64,000 nt of DNA from positions 620,001 to 684,000 of the forward strand of contig NZ_QYUN01000002.1 of the NCBI RefSeq assembly GCF_003590875.1. Direction: 5' to 3'. Source of the DNA: Noviherbaspirillum cavernae. Its GTDB lineage: Bacteria > Pseudomonadota > Gammaproteobacteria > Burkholderiales > Burkholderiaceae_D. The notes below the pieces were generated by a model, which did no database searches, was not told where the DNA came from, and worked only from the letters and a program-made list of their open reading frames with translations. Positions 28,232-35,994 of the stretch are shown one piece after another. Made by a program: the position numbers and the translations under genes. Each line of letters opens with the position of its first letter. Positions within the stretch are counted from its first letter, which is position 1.

Positions 28232-28951
28232 TTAACGCTTCGCAAACACCAGATCCCACACCCCATGCCCCAGCCGCAAACCGCGGTTCTCGAACTTGGT
28301 GACAGGACGATATTCAGGGCGCGGCGCATAAGCCTCGGCGGTGTTCTGCAAGGCAGGTTCCGCGCTCAACACTTCCAGCATCTGCTCCGCATAATCCTGC
28401 CAGTCGGTCGCACAGTGCAGATAGCCGCCCGGTGCAATGCGCGACACCAGCAGCTTCACGAAAGCCGGCTGAATCAGCCGCCGCTTGTTGTGCCGCGCCT
28501 TGTGCCATGGATCGGGGAAGAACACGTGCACGCCCGCCAGCGATTCCGGCGCGATCATGTTCGTGATGACCTCGACTGCATCGTGCTGGATCAGGTGCAG
28601 ATTGGTCAGCCCCTGTTCGCCGATCAGCTTCAGCAGGCTGCCGACGCCCGGCGTGTGCACCTCGACGCCGATGAAATCCTTGTCCGGCATGCCCGCTGCG
28701 ATCTTCGCCGTCGTGTCGCCCATCCCGAATCCGATTTCCAGAATCGTCGGAGCGCTGCGCCCGAAGGACTGCGCAAAATCGCACGGCGCTTTCTCGTATG
28801 GAATGCAGAACTGCGGACCCAGCGTCTCGATCGCCCTGGCCTGCGCCGGGGACAAACGCCCCGCGCGCGTCACAAAACTGCGAATCCGTCTTTCGGTCGG
28901 GTCGTACAGCATGGGCCGGTTGGCCCCATCGGAGGAATGATTGTCGGACAT
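28232..28951 (-). CDS. trmB: tRNA (guanine-N7)-methyltransferase
   Basis: Makes m7G46 in tRNA variable loops using SAM. The chosen start MSDNHSSDG gives 239 aa; an upstream in-frame ATG would add 15 residues with no family match. The SAM motif is [16 protein letters not shown], the characteristic TrmB motif is [17 protein letters not shown], and the C-terminal [17 protein letters not shown] is typical. It lies just downstream of tRNA-Gly on the same strand, separated from it by a terminator. Confidence 0.95.
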   Translation of the reverse strand: MSDNHSSDGANRPMLYDPTERRIRSFVTRAGRLSPAQARAIETLGPQFCIPYEKAPCDFAQSFGRSAPTILEIGFGMGDTTAKIAAGMPDKDFIGVEVHTPGVGSLLKLIGEQGLTNLHLIQHDAVEVITNMIAPESLAGVHVFFPDPWHKARHNKRRLIQPAFVKLLVSRIAPGGYLHCATDWQDYAEQMLEVLSAEPALQNTAEAYAPRPEYRPVTKFENRGLRLGHGVWDLVFAKR

Positions 28952-28985
28952 GCTAGAAAAATGACTATGGTTGGGCGCTGCCAAC

Positions 28986-29010
28986 AAAAAAGGCACCGCG
29001 TCCCGGTGCC
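28986..29010 (-). terminator. Terminator of the tRNA-Gly transcript
   Basis: On the minus strand GGCACCG-GGACG-CGGTGCC is followed by six T, 9 nt after the tRNA 3' CCA. Confidence 0.85.
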
Positions 29011-29018
29011 CGATGATC

Positions 29019-29092
29019 TGGAGCGGGTGAAGGGAATCGAACCCTCGTCGTAAGCTTGGGAAGCTTCTGCTCTACCATTGAGCTACACCCGC
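29019..29092 (-). tRNA. tRNA-Gly (anticodon CCC)
   Basis: 74 nt on the minus strand with encoded CCA. The acceptor pairs GCGGGTG with CACCCGC, the discriminator is T, and the anticodon loop TTCCCAA gives CCC, reading GGG. The T-arm is GAGGG-TTCGATT-CCCTT. It closely resembles E. coli glyU. The first anticodon-stem pair appears mismatched. Its 5' end faces the retron island, and no duplicated tRNA 3' end is visible on the far side of that island. Confidence 0.95.
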
Positions 29093-29368
29093 GGAACCCG
29101 CATTTTACGTGGGTTTTGCAGTGGTTTGCAAAACGGTGGAATGGATAGTGTGCTGGAAGATGATATGGCCGATTCTTCCGAGGCGTGGCGGCTCATGCCG
29201 CTGGTTTAATCCCTGCCGTTACCCAATCAGGCTCGATATCTCCAAGCTCCAAGTCCGATATGCAGAGGTCGAGACTATGCGTTCGCTTTGGGACGCAGGG
29301 TAAGCGATAACTTCCAAATGATCTCCATCTATTCCGGAGAGCAGGTTACTCGCAAAGGCCTAAAGTTT

Positions 29369-29397
29369 TTGCCTTTTGTTGCTATAACACACATAAT
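29369..29397 (+). promoter_or_regulatory. Promoter of the retron operon
   Basis: TTGCCT (29369-29374), a 17-bp spacer, then CATAAT (29392-29397). A start seven bases after the -10 falls at about 29404, exactly the first base of the a1 end of the predicted msr-msd RNA. This agreement supports both calls. The rest of the 311-bp spacer from the tRNA to a1 is AT-rich and shows no gene. Confidence 0.72.
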
Positions 29398-29403
29398 TGC
29401 GCA

Positions 29404-29581
29404 GCTCAGTTACGCGACTTGTGGTTGTTGGTAAAACGACATGCCATCGTCGGGCGCATCGCCAGACGGAAAATGATTGAACGACATTGGCGGCACGAAA
29501 ACGGCCACGCGCCCAATCTGCTCCTTTGTCGCATCTTGGGCGCGTGTCCATTTTCGTGCCTGTAATTCAAGGTAGCTGAGC
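29404..29581 (+). ncRNA. Retron msr-msd RNA
   Basis: Template and primer RNA for msDNA. The ends pair as a1 GCTCAGTTAC (29404-29413) with a2 GTAGCTGAGC (29572-29581): 10 bp, one G-U. G29414 right after a1 is a candidate branching guanosine. The msr holds two hairpins: TGTTG/CGACA (29426-29441) and CGTCgGGCG/CGCCaGACG (29448-29468). The msd is dominated by a long hairpin at 29492-29560: outer arms GGCACGAAAA/TTTTCGTGCC, two mismatches around GG/CC, inner arms CACGCGCCCAA/TTGGGCGCGTG, and a 19-nt loop. The 178-nt length and the order ncRNA-effector-RT match Eco1 (Ec86) and Sen2 (St85) retrons. Exact msr/msd borders need experiment. Confidence 0.85.
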
Positions 29582-29587
29582 CTACCT

Positions 29588-30526
29588 ATGACGTTAAAAA
29601 CTATTAATTTTTTTATTGCGACAGTCGACCCTCATAAGGCGACTGTCGTTTCTTTTCCAGAATTCATTGCGATATTCGGAGGAACGATTTCGTCCTCGGG
29701 AAAGAAGTCAAAGGCAAAATCGCAGCGAGACGTGTTCGTAAGATGGTGGTCTGAAAACCGTAAAGACCTGAAAGATTTAATGCTCCTGCCAGAGAATTAT
29801 GATGACTGGAGCGACTTTAATACCTACTCAGATCTTTTGCTTTTCGAAAAGGATTTGGGGTATCTGACTAGCGCTGTTCTCGTTTTTCTCGAGGCTCCCG
29901 GTGCCATTGCCGAACTTGGAGCATTTTCGCAAATCGACTCGTTGAGTGAGCGATTGGTAATTGTAGTTACAGAGAATCATCATCCGCGAAACTCATTTAT
30001 TAGCTTAGGCCCGATTCGCAGTGTGGCAAAGACGCAGGGCCACGCGAATAGCGTGTGTGTAATTCCTGATGTAAAACCTGAGGAGCTAGCTCGTCATATT
30101 CTGGTCGTCGTAAATACCCTTGATCAAAAACGGGCACGGACGAACCCCAATTCAACATTTAATCCCGAGGACTCTCAGCACGAAATTTTGCTCGTCCTTG
30201 ATCTCGTAAATCTATTTTTAGTTTGTCAAATTACCGAGCTACAGTTCTTGTTATCGCATTTTGGTATTGACGTAAAAATCGCCAGACTCGAGCAAATTCT
30301 ATTCTTGCTTGAGAAAACTCAACTTGTCACCTGCCAGCACTATGGCGATAACAAATATTTTGTTCCTCGCAAATTTCGTAAAATTTACGTTGATTACACT
30401 TCAAAATCCGGAGCCGCATCATTTAAGCGCGATCGTGCAAAAGCAGACATTTGGACAGAAGTTCAAAAGGATCCGTTTCGAAAAAACGTATTCGAGCTAG
30501 CTAACAAAGGAGGACATGCTAAATGA
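29588..30526 (+). CDS. Retron effector, nucleoside deoxyribosyltransferase-like (RcaT/Eco1 class)
   Basis: Toxin or effector arm of a type II-A-like retron, 312 aa. The N-terminal half looks like the nucleoside 2-deoxyribosyltransferase-like N-glycosidase domain, with the family segment LEAPGAIAELGAF at 101-113 whose Glu109 is the expected catalytic residue. The C-terminal third (about 195-275) looks like a winged helix, as in Eco1 and Sen2 effectors. In characterised relatives, msDNA-RT restrains this protein and phage functions release it, stopping growth; that behaviour is inferred here. It starts 7 nt after a2 with no good Shine-Dalgarno and overlaps the RT gene by ATGA. Codon use is much more AT-rich than its neighbours, indicating horizontal acquisition. 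Confidence 0.88.
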   Translation: MTLKTINFFIATVDPHKATVVSFPEFIAIFGGTISSSGKKSKAKSQRDVFVRWWSENRKDLKDLMLLPENYDDWSDFNTYSDLLLFEKDLGYLTSAVLVFLEAPGAIAELGAFSQIDSLSERLVIVVTENHHPRNSFISLGPIRSVAKTQGHANSVCVIPDVKPEELARHILVVVNTLDQKRARTNPNSTFNPEDSQHEILLVLDLVNLFLVCQITELQFLLSHFGIDVKIARLEQILFLLEKTQLVTCQHYGDNKYFVPRKFRKIYVDYTSKSGAASFKRDRAKADIWTEVQKDPFRKNVFELANKGGHAK

Positions 30527-31470
30527 GCCTCTTGCAAAAGATGTTGATTGACCTTCCGTTTTCTGGGGACGAACTAAAGGCATTAATTTCGACAGCACCG
30601 TACCGCTACAAGGTATATCAGATCCCTAAACGACAGCCAAATCAATTTCGAACAATCGCACAACCATCCGCAGAAATAAAGGTCATTCAACGTTGGTTGA
30701 TAAAGAACGTGCTGTCATCTTTACCGATCCATAAAGCTGCAACCGCTTACCGACTAGGTGAATCAATTTCTGATCATGCGGTGATTCATGCGGATAAGCG
30801 ATTCTTGCTGAAGATGGATTTTGAGGATTTTTTTCCGTCGATTTCTGCGGCGGATATTCAAATGCACTTGATCCAGAGCGGTAAGCTGTCCCAAGACGAT
30901 GCGCGTTTAGTGCGTCAGATTGTTTGTTGGTTTGACAAGATCAAGGGAGGGTTTTGTTTATCCATTGGTGCTCCAAGTTCGCCGCTTTTGTCCAATGCGC
31001 TGTTGTACACCTTTGACAAAAAAATCACTCAATTGTTGAAGGGAAAGAAAGTCTCCTATAGCAGATATGCAGACGATCTTGCGTTCTCGACGAACCGAAC
31101 TGACGTTTTATCGACTATCCCTGCACAGGTGCAAAGTATCTGTGACGAACTTGAATATCCCCAGTTACGCATCAATCATTCAAAAACGGTGTCTACTTCT
31201 CGTGCTTTCCGGCGTACTTTGGTTGGGCTTGTTCTTACTCCAACTGGAGAAGTGTCGCTTGGAAGAGAAAAGAAGCGACGGATGAGGTCCGAGCTTTATC
31301 GGTTTTCAAAAGGGCTATTGGCAGTGACTGAAACTCCAAGGCTTCGTGGAGAACTTGCTTTCGCTTGGTCAGTGGAGAGAGCATTCATAAATTCTTTAGT
31401 TCGTCAGTTCGGTATAGAAGTCTTTCGAATCCTCGACTTACCTTTTGGCGAGGAATACGACCTCAACTGA
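30523..31470 (+). CDS. Retron reverse transcriptase
   Basis: RNA-primed reverse transcriptase of 315 aa that would make msDNA from the RNA at 29404-29581. RT motifs in order: a retron X-region motif HAVIH (85-89, a variant of NAxxH); the catalytic Asp in LLKMDFEDFFPSI (Asp99); GAPSSPLLSNALLYTFD (149-165); the catalytic box SRYADDLAFS (180-189); and a VTG-like segment LVGLVLTPTGEVSLGREKKR (233-252) in which the usual VTG reads LVG. The size and lack of maturase or endonuclease domains fit a retron, not a group II intron. It is coupled to the effector by a 4-nt overlap. No clear terminator follows. Confidence 0.95.
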   Translation: MSLLQKMLIDLPFSGDELKALISTAPYRYKVYQIPKRQPNQFRTIAQPSAEIKVIQRWLIKNVLSSLPIHKAATAYRLGESISDHAVIHADKRFLLKMDFEDFFPSISAADIQMHLIQSGKLSQDDARLVRQIVCWFDKIKGGFCLSIGAPSSPLLSNALLYTFDKKITQLLKGKKVSYSRYADDLAFSTNRTDVLSTIPAQVQSICDELEYPQLRINHSKTVSTSRAFRRTLVGLVLTPTGEVSLGREKKRRMRSELYRFSKGLLAVTETPRLRGELAFAWSVERAFINSLVRQFGIEVFRILDLPFGEEYDLN

Positions 31471-31653
31471 AGCAAAGTCCTACGTATGCAAGGCGAATCC
31501 TACTTGTCGAACATTGTTCGTGAAACGAATTCTGGGTTGAGATAGCCAATAGCCAAATGTCTGCGTTTAGCTAGAACTCATTTTATAAATGCTGGTCTGG
31601 CTGCATTTCAGGCAAAGCGGAATCTGGGATGGCGAGCCGGCAATTTCTTACGG

Positions 31654-32169
31654 ATGAACAATCTTTCCGGCACGACGATTGGCGACAGCGAATTTCTCCA
31701 GTTTGTGCGTGAGCAGCAGCTTGTATTCGGGATCGATCGCCATACCATCTGTTTCGAAATTACCGAAACCGCTGCAATCGCCAATCTGGCGAAGGCGAAA
31801 ACCTTCATTCAGGAACTGAAGGGATGCGGATACCGTTTCGCACTGGATGATTTCGGCGCAGGCATGTCGTCCTTTTCATACCTCAAGCATCTTCCGGTGG
31901 ATTTCATCAAGATCGACGGCAGCTTTGTGAGCGACATGCTGAACAGTCCGACCGATCATGCGATGGTCGAGGCCATCAACAAGATCGGGCATTTGATGGG
32001 AAAGAAAACCATCGCCGAATTCGCGGCCAATGAACAGATCATCGCCAGGCTCGCGGAGATGGGTGTGGATTTTGCGCAGGGTTATGGCATCGGCAAGCCG
32101 CAACCTTTCATTCCATGGATCGACGCGGAACGGCCTCTGGCAACATGCGCTCGCATTCTGCATGCATGA
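31654..32169 (+). pseudogene. Truncated EAL-domain (c-di-GMP phosphodiesterase) remnant
   Basis: 171 codons matching only the C-terminal two-thirds of an EAL domain. Present are the segment NLSGTTIGDSEFL, the metal-binding pair in DDFGAG (65-70), Lys86 in KIDGSF, Glu122 in TIAEF, and QGYGIGKPQP (142-151). The N-terminal third, including the EAL motif and any GGDEF or sensor domain, is missing: upstream sequence in the same frame shows no family match. It cannot be an active phosphodiesterase. The break lies next to the end of the retron island, suggesting the gene was cut when the island arrived or by later deletion. Confidence 0.85.
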
Positions 32170-32209
32170 CGCAGCGTTTCCCGGACCGACCTGCAGCAGG
32201 CATGGCCGT

Positions 32210-33103
32210 CTACTGCCACACCCGGCAAAAGTTCCTGAATTCCGTCAGCGGCTTTGACAGTGTCTTGCCTGCGCTGTAGATCATGTACAGATTGCGGCTC
32301 ATCCTGGGCAGCGTCGTGCCGACTTCCACAAGCCGTCCCTGTGCGAGGAGGTCGGCGACCACCAGACGCGACAGGCAGGCGAGCCCGAGACCGGCCATGC
32401 AGGCGTGCTTGATCGCCTCCGAGCTGCTGAACACGCCGCCCTCCGTGATGTAGTGCAGATGTGGCAGCAGCGCATCCTCGACCGCTTCCCGCGTGCCCGA
32501 CCCGCTTTCCCGCAGCAGCCATTTCGCCTTCGCCAGCGTGGATGGCGTTGCCTTCTGCCGCGATTTCCTGCTGCCCGGTTCATGCTCGGGCGCGGCCACC
32601 ACGATCAGCTCGTCCTTGATCCACGGTTCGATGCGCAGGCCGCGCACGTGGCAGGGACCTTCGATGAAGCCGATCTCGACGTCGAAGTTGGCGACTGCGG
32701 TCGCGACGTCCGCCGTGTTCGCAATCGTGATGCGCGGGATGACTTCGCCGTAGCGGCTGCGGTAGCGGGCTAGCAGGGCGGGCAGGATGTAGGTGCCGAT
32801 GGTCGTGCTGGCGCCGATGATCAGGTCGCGCGACACGCCTTGCTCGCCGTTGAACTGGCCTTCGATCGTCCTTGCCATCGACAGCATCTGCTTCGCATGT
32901 CCAAGCAGCGCGCGGCCGTTGTCGTTGATGATCAGCTTTCTTCCGACCCGGTCGAAGAGCGTTGCACTCAACAGGTTTTCCAGTTCATTGAGCGCGGCGC
33001 TGGTCGCCGACTGCGACAACGCGAGCTGTTCGGATGCGGCCGTGGTGCTGCCGCTGGAAGCGACCGCTTCGAAAATCTGCAGTTGTCTTAATGTTATTCG
33101 CAT
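32210..33103 (-). CDS. LysR-family regulator (YeiE-like)
   Basis: 297 aa. The N-terminal winged HTH is MRITLRQLQIFEAVASSGSTTAASEQLALSQ split over 1-31, with the typical LSQSATSAALNELE helix. The C-terminal co-inducer domain begins near 90 (RDLIIGASTTIGTYILP). It is transcribed divergently from a yeiH gene across 107 bp, the same pairing as yeiE-yeiH in enterobacteria, so it probably activates that gene. The inverted repeat in between is a likely binding site. Confidence 0.9.
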   Translation of the reverse strand: MRITLRQLQIFEAVASSGSTTAASEQLALSQSATSAALNELENLLSATLFDRVGRKLIINDNGRALLGHAKQMLSMARTIEGQFNGEQGVSRDLIIGASTTIGTYILPALLARYRSRYGEVIPRITIANTADVATAVANFDVEIGFIEGPCHVRGLRIEPWIKDELIVVAAPEHEPGSRKSRQKATPSTLAKAKWLLRESGSGTREAVEDALLPHLHYITEGGVFSSSEAIKHACMAGLGLACLSRLVVADLLAQGRLVEVGTTLPRMSRNLYMIYSAGKTLSKPLTEFRNFCRVWQ

Positions 33104-33107
33104 GGAG

Positions 33108-33163
33108 ATATATCAGTAAAACAGGTAGATTTAAGAAGAATAACCCGTTTTACCTGTATATAT
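33108..33163. promoter_or_regulatory. LysR-type binding region between regulator and yeiH
   Basis: ATATATCAGTAAAACAGG at 33108-33125 faces an imperfect inverted copy, CCGTTTTACCTGTATATAT, at 33145-33163 in the 107-bp divergent gap. Spacing and AT content fit a LysR recognition/activation site overlapping both promoters. Confidence 0.6.
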
Positions 33164-33210
33164 GCGCGGCGTAGAATCGGCTCGTTTTCAATCCTGATTC
33201 AGGTGCATCG

Positions 33211-34320
33211 ATGAGCCGGATTCCGGTCACTTCCGTGTCCCCGACGCTTGCAGGTGCGTCTTTGCAAGGTGCGAATTTGCGCCGCATGGGGCGATACCTG
33301 CCGGGCATCGGTTTGAGCGTCGCAATTGCAGTTGCAGCGACCTGGCTTGGCGAACTGCATTGGCTGCGAGAGTATGGCATCAGCGCGCTGGTGATCGCCA
33401 TGTCGATTGGCATGCTTGCCGGAAATCTTGTCTATGCCCGCATTGAGTCCGCCTGCGCACCGGGCGTCGCGTTTTCCCGGCAGGTACTGTTGCGGACCGG
33501 GATAATCTTTTTCGGCATTCATCTGACGTTGAATGACATCGCACGCGTCGGATTGCCGGTGATGCTGGCGGACGTGCTGATTCTCGTCTCTACCTTCGGC
33601 CTCGCGCTGCTGGTCGGAACGAAGCTTCTGAAAATGGATGCAAACACGATCTTCCTGATCGGAGCCGGCAGTTCGATCTGCGGCGCGGCCGCGATCATTG
33701 CAACCGACCCGGTGGTGCGCGGCCGTCCCGAGCAGGTATCCGTCGCAGTGGCGACCGTTGTCGTGTTCGGCACCATCGCGACGTTTCTGTACCCGGCGCT
33801 GTATCAACTCAATCTGCATTGGCAATGGTTGCCGGCATCGCCGGGCGCCTTCGGCATCTATGTTGGTTCGACCATCCACGAGGTGGCGCAGGTGGTTGCG
33901 GCGGGACGCTCGCTCGGCCCCGAAGCGGCGAATGCCGCAGTGGTTGCCAAGATGCTGCGCGTGATGCTGCTGCCGGTGTTTCTGCTTGTGCTTTCCTTTC
34001 ACATCGTGCGCCGACGGAACGCTCTGCTCCCCGGACACGCTTCCGGCAGGGCGCGCGTGACGGTGCCATGGTTTGCGTTCGGCTTCATCGTCGTCGTCGC
34101 ACTCAATTCAGTGATGGCCATGCCGGTGGCGATAACGCAGGCTGTCGCACACATCGATGCGCTGCTGCTGACGACCGCGATGGCTGCGCTCGGCTTGACG
34201 ACGCATGGGTCGGCATTCCGCCTCGCGGGGAAGAAGCCCATCGTGCTGGCCGCCGTGCTTTTCGCGTGGCTGGTTGTCGGCGGGGCATGGATCAATTTCC
34301 GGCTGGTCGGTGTTTCCTGA
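33211..34320 (+). CDS. yeiH: YeiH/UPF0324 family membrane protein (putative sulfate exporter)
   Basis: Integral membrane protein of 369 aa with about ten hydrophobic segments. Family-type motifs are SIGMLAGNLVYAR, GIIFFGIHLTLNDIARVG and GAGSSICGAAAIIAT. It is commonly annotated as a putative sulfate/sulfonate exporter, but the transported substrate is not firmly established. Control by the divergent LysR protein is likely. It is followed by a 121-nt gap and then the convergent AraC-family gene. Confidence 0.88.
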   Translation: MSRIPVTSVSPTLAGASLQGANLRRMGRYLPGIGLSVAIAVAATWLGELHWLREYGISALVIAMSIGMLAGNLVYARIESACAPGVAFSRQVLLRTGIIFFGIHLTLNDIARVGLPVMLADVLILVSTFGLALLVGTKLLKMDANTIFLIGAGSSICGAAAIIATDPVVRGRPEQVSVAVATVVVFGTIATFLYPALYQLNLHWQWLPASPGAFGIYVGSTIHEVAQVVAAGRSLGPEAANAAVVAKMLRVMLLPVFLLVLSFHIVRRRNALLPGHASGRARVTVPWFAFGFIVVVALNSVMAMPVAITQAVAHIDALLLTTAMAALGLTTHGSAFRLAGKKPIVLAAVLFAWLVVGGAWINFRLVGVS

Positions 34321-34441
34321 TTGCGAACCTTGCGCGTTCCGCTACGTCACCACCTGCCGTCATGCTGGCAGCGATGAGATTTTCTCGGGAACACCTGGAA
34401 GAATGGCGGCGCGGCCTCGCGGCATTGAAGAACACAACGCA

Positions 34442-35395
34442 TCAGCGCGCCAGGTTTGCAGCGGTCCTCTGAGCGGGCCCTGCATCCCCGCGTCGATATG
34501 CTCCCGGTGCAAGTCCCATGGCCCGCTTGAATGCCTTGTTGAACGCCGATTCGGACTCATAGCCGATCACATCCGCGATCTCGCCCAATGACCGGTTGCT
34601 CTGCCGCAGCATGCAGCTCGCCTTGAACATGCGCCAGCGTGTCAGGTATTCAAGCGGGGATTCGCCGACTCGTTCCTTGAAACGCATGGCGAACGCCGAG
34701 CGCGACAGTGTGGCGATCGATGCGAGCGATTCCACCGTCCATGATTTCGCGATATCGCGATGCATGGCGCGCAGCGCGGGGCCGATCTTCCTGTCCGACA
34801 GTGCCGCCAGCCAGCCGGGCGCCGCATCGCCGCTTGCCGCGACATGGGCGCGAATGGCCTGCACGAACACGATATCGGCCAGGCGGCTGATGACGAGACT
34901 GGAGCCGAGGCCGGGCTGTTCGGTTTCCATCGCCAGCAATTGCAGCGTGGCCTGCAATGCGTGCACACGCGCCTGGTCCATCCTGACGTGGAGCACGGTC
35001 GGCAGCAGTTCCACCAGCGGCTGCGCGCTGAGTTCGTCGAAGGTGAACCAGCCGCAGATGACGGTGGCCGGCGTGCCGCCGCCTCCCAGATCGACCACGC
35101 CGCCTATCCTGTCGCGCACGACCGAGGTGCAGCTCACCGTGGGCGTTCCTGCCTTGTCGCGCAAGACATATGGCGTTCCCCGCGCCAGCACATAGCAATC
35201 GCCTGCGGTGAGCGCAATCGGTTGGACCACTCCCTCCACGCTCAACAGGCAGCCGCCGCGCACGACGAGACCGAAGCGCGCGCTCTGGCCGCCTGCGAGG
35301 CTCAAGCCCCAGGGTGCTGTGGCTTCCAGCCGCGCATAGACCGCACTCTGCACGCGCATGGCGGCGAAGACATCATCCAGCGGATCCATGTTCAT
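34442..35395 (-). CDS. AraC-family regulator with cupin N-domain
   Basis: 317 aa. The N-terminal cupin_6-like ligand domain covers about 1-180 (SLAGGQSARFGLVVRGGCLLS). The C-terminal double HTH spans about 205-300 and includes LASIATLSRSAFAMRFKERVGESPLEYLTRWRM split across the first helices and IADVIGYESESAFNKAFKRAMG. It lies divergent to the NTF2-like gene and the broken MFS pump, so it probably controls them. The inducer is unknown. Alternative starts MNMDP and MDPLD differ by two residues. Confidence 0.9.
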   Translation of the reverse strand: MNMDPLDDVFAAMRVQSAVYARLEATAPWGLSLAGGQSARFGLVVRGGCLLSVEGVVQPIALTAGDCYVLARGTPYVLRDKAGTPTVSCTSVVRDRIGGVVDLGGGGTPATVICGWFTFDELSAQPLVELLPTVLHVRMDQARVHALQATLQLLAMETEQPGLGSSLVISRLADIVFVQAIRAHVAASGDAAPGWLAALSDRKIGPALRAMHRDIAKSWTVESLASIATLSRSAFAMRFKERVGESPLEYLTRWRMFKASCMLRQSNRSLGEIADVIGYESESAFNKAFKRAMGLAPGAYRRGDAGPAQRTAANLAR

Positions 35396-35533
35396 CCTTC
35401 GAATTCAATCCTGGAAACAAGACGATCAGACAATGAATGAAGATGTTTAAGCATTCATCGTCCATTATTTTGGTCGGAGAATGCTCGGCAAGACAAGTCT
35501 TGTTTTTTCTCTTTAACGCAAAGGAAAGTCATC

Positions 35534-35917
35534 ATGGACGAATTCAACATGTTTGCGGAGCGATACGTAGCCGCCTGGAATGAAACCGATGCAGAGGCTC
35601 GCCGCGCGGCAATCGCGGCCTTGTGGACGCAGGACGGTGCGCAACTCAACAAGACACTGGAGGCGCACGGGCATCAGGCAATCGAAACGAGGATCGTCAA
35701 TTCGCACAACAAATGGGTGCGCGATGCGGGCTATCTGTTCCGCTCCGCGCGCAATGCCGATGGGCACCACAACACCGTGAAATTCAGCTGGGAAATGGTG
35801 CGTCCGGACGACGGCACGGTGGTGTCCGTCGGCGTTGACTTTCTGCTGCTCGATGAGGAGGGTCGCATTCTCGCCGACTACCAATTCATCGAACCATCGC
35901 GTCCCGCAAGGACCTGA
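35534..35917 (+). CDS. NTF2-like/SnoaL-fold protein
   Basis: Compact alpha+beta barrel protein of 127 aa. The N-terminal helix MDEFNMFAERYVAAWNETDA and the pattern ALWTQDGAQLNKTLEAHG, then WEMVRPDDGTVVSVGVDFLLLDEEGRI, fit the SnoaL/nuclear transport factor 2 superfamily. Enzymatic role unknown. GGAAAG lies upstream of the start. It sits 77 nt before the frameshifted MFS gene and opposite the AraC regulator, suggesting a small detoxification or catabolic unit. Confidence 0.78.
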   Translation: MDEFNMFAERYVAAWNETDAEARRAAIAALWTQDGAQLNKTLEAHGHQAIETRIVNSHNKWVRDAGYLFRSARNADGHHNTVKFSWEMVRPDDGTVVSVGVDFLLLDEEGRILADYQFIEPSRPART

Positions 35918-35994
35918 TTACCTCGCAGGTAATTGTCCGCAAGCTGAATCGGTTTCACACTGAATTTCACACCCCATTTTCCATCGAGATCAAC

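Noticed and set aside
29109..29303. Short open frame between tRNA-Gly and the retron
   Set aside because: No Shine-Dalgarno, no recognisable protein pattern, and it ends before the retron promoter; treated as spacer.
30523..31470. RT as part of a group II intron, DGR or Abi system
   Set aside because: No maturase or endonuclease domain, no intron RNA domains, no variable-repeat target gene; the adjacent msr-msd RNA and effector identify a retron.
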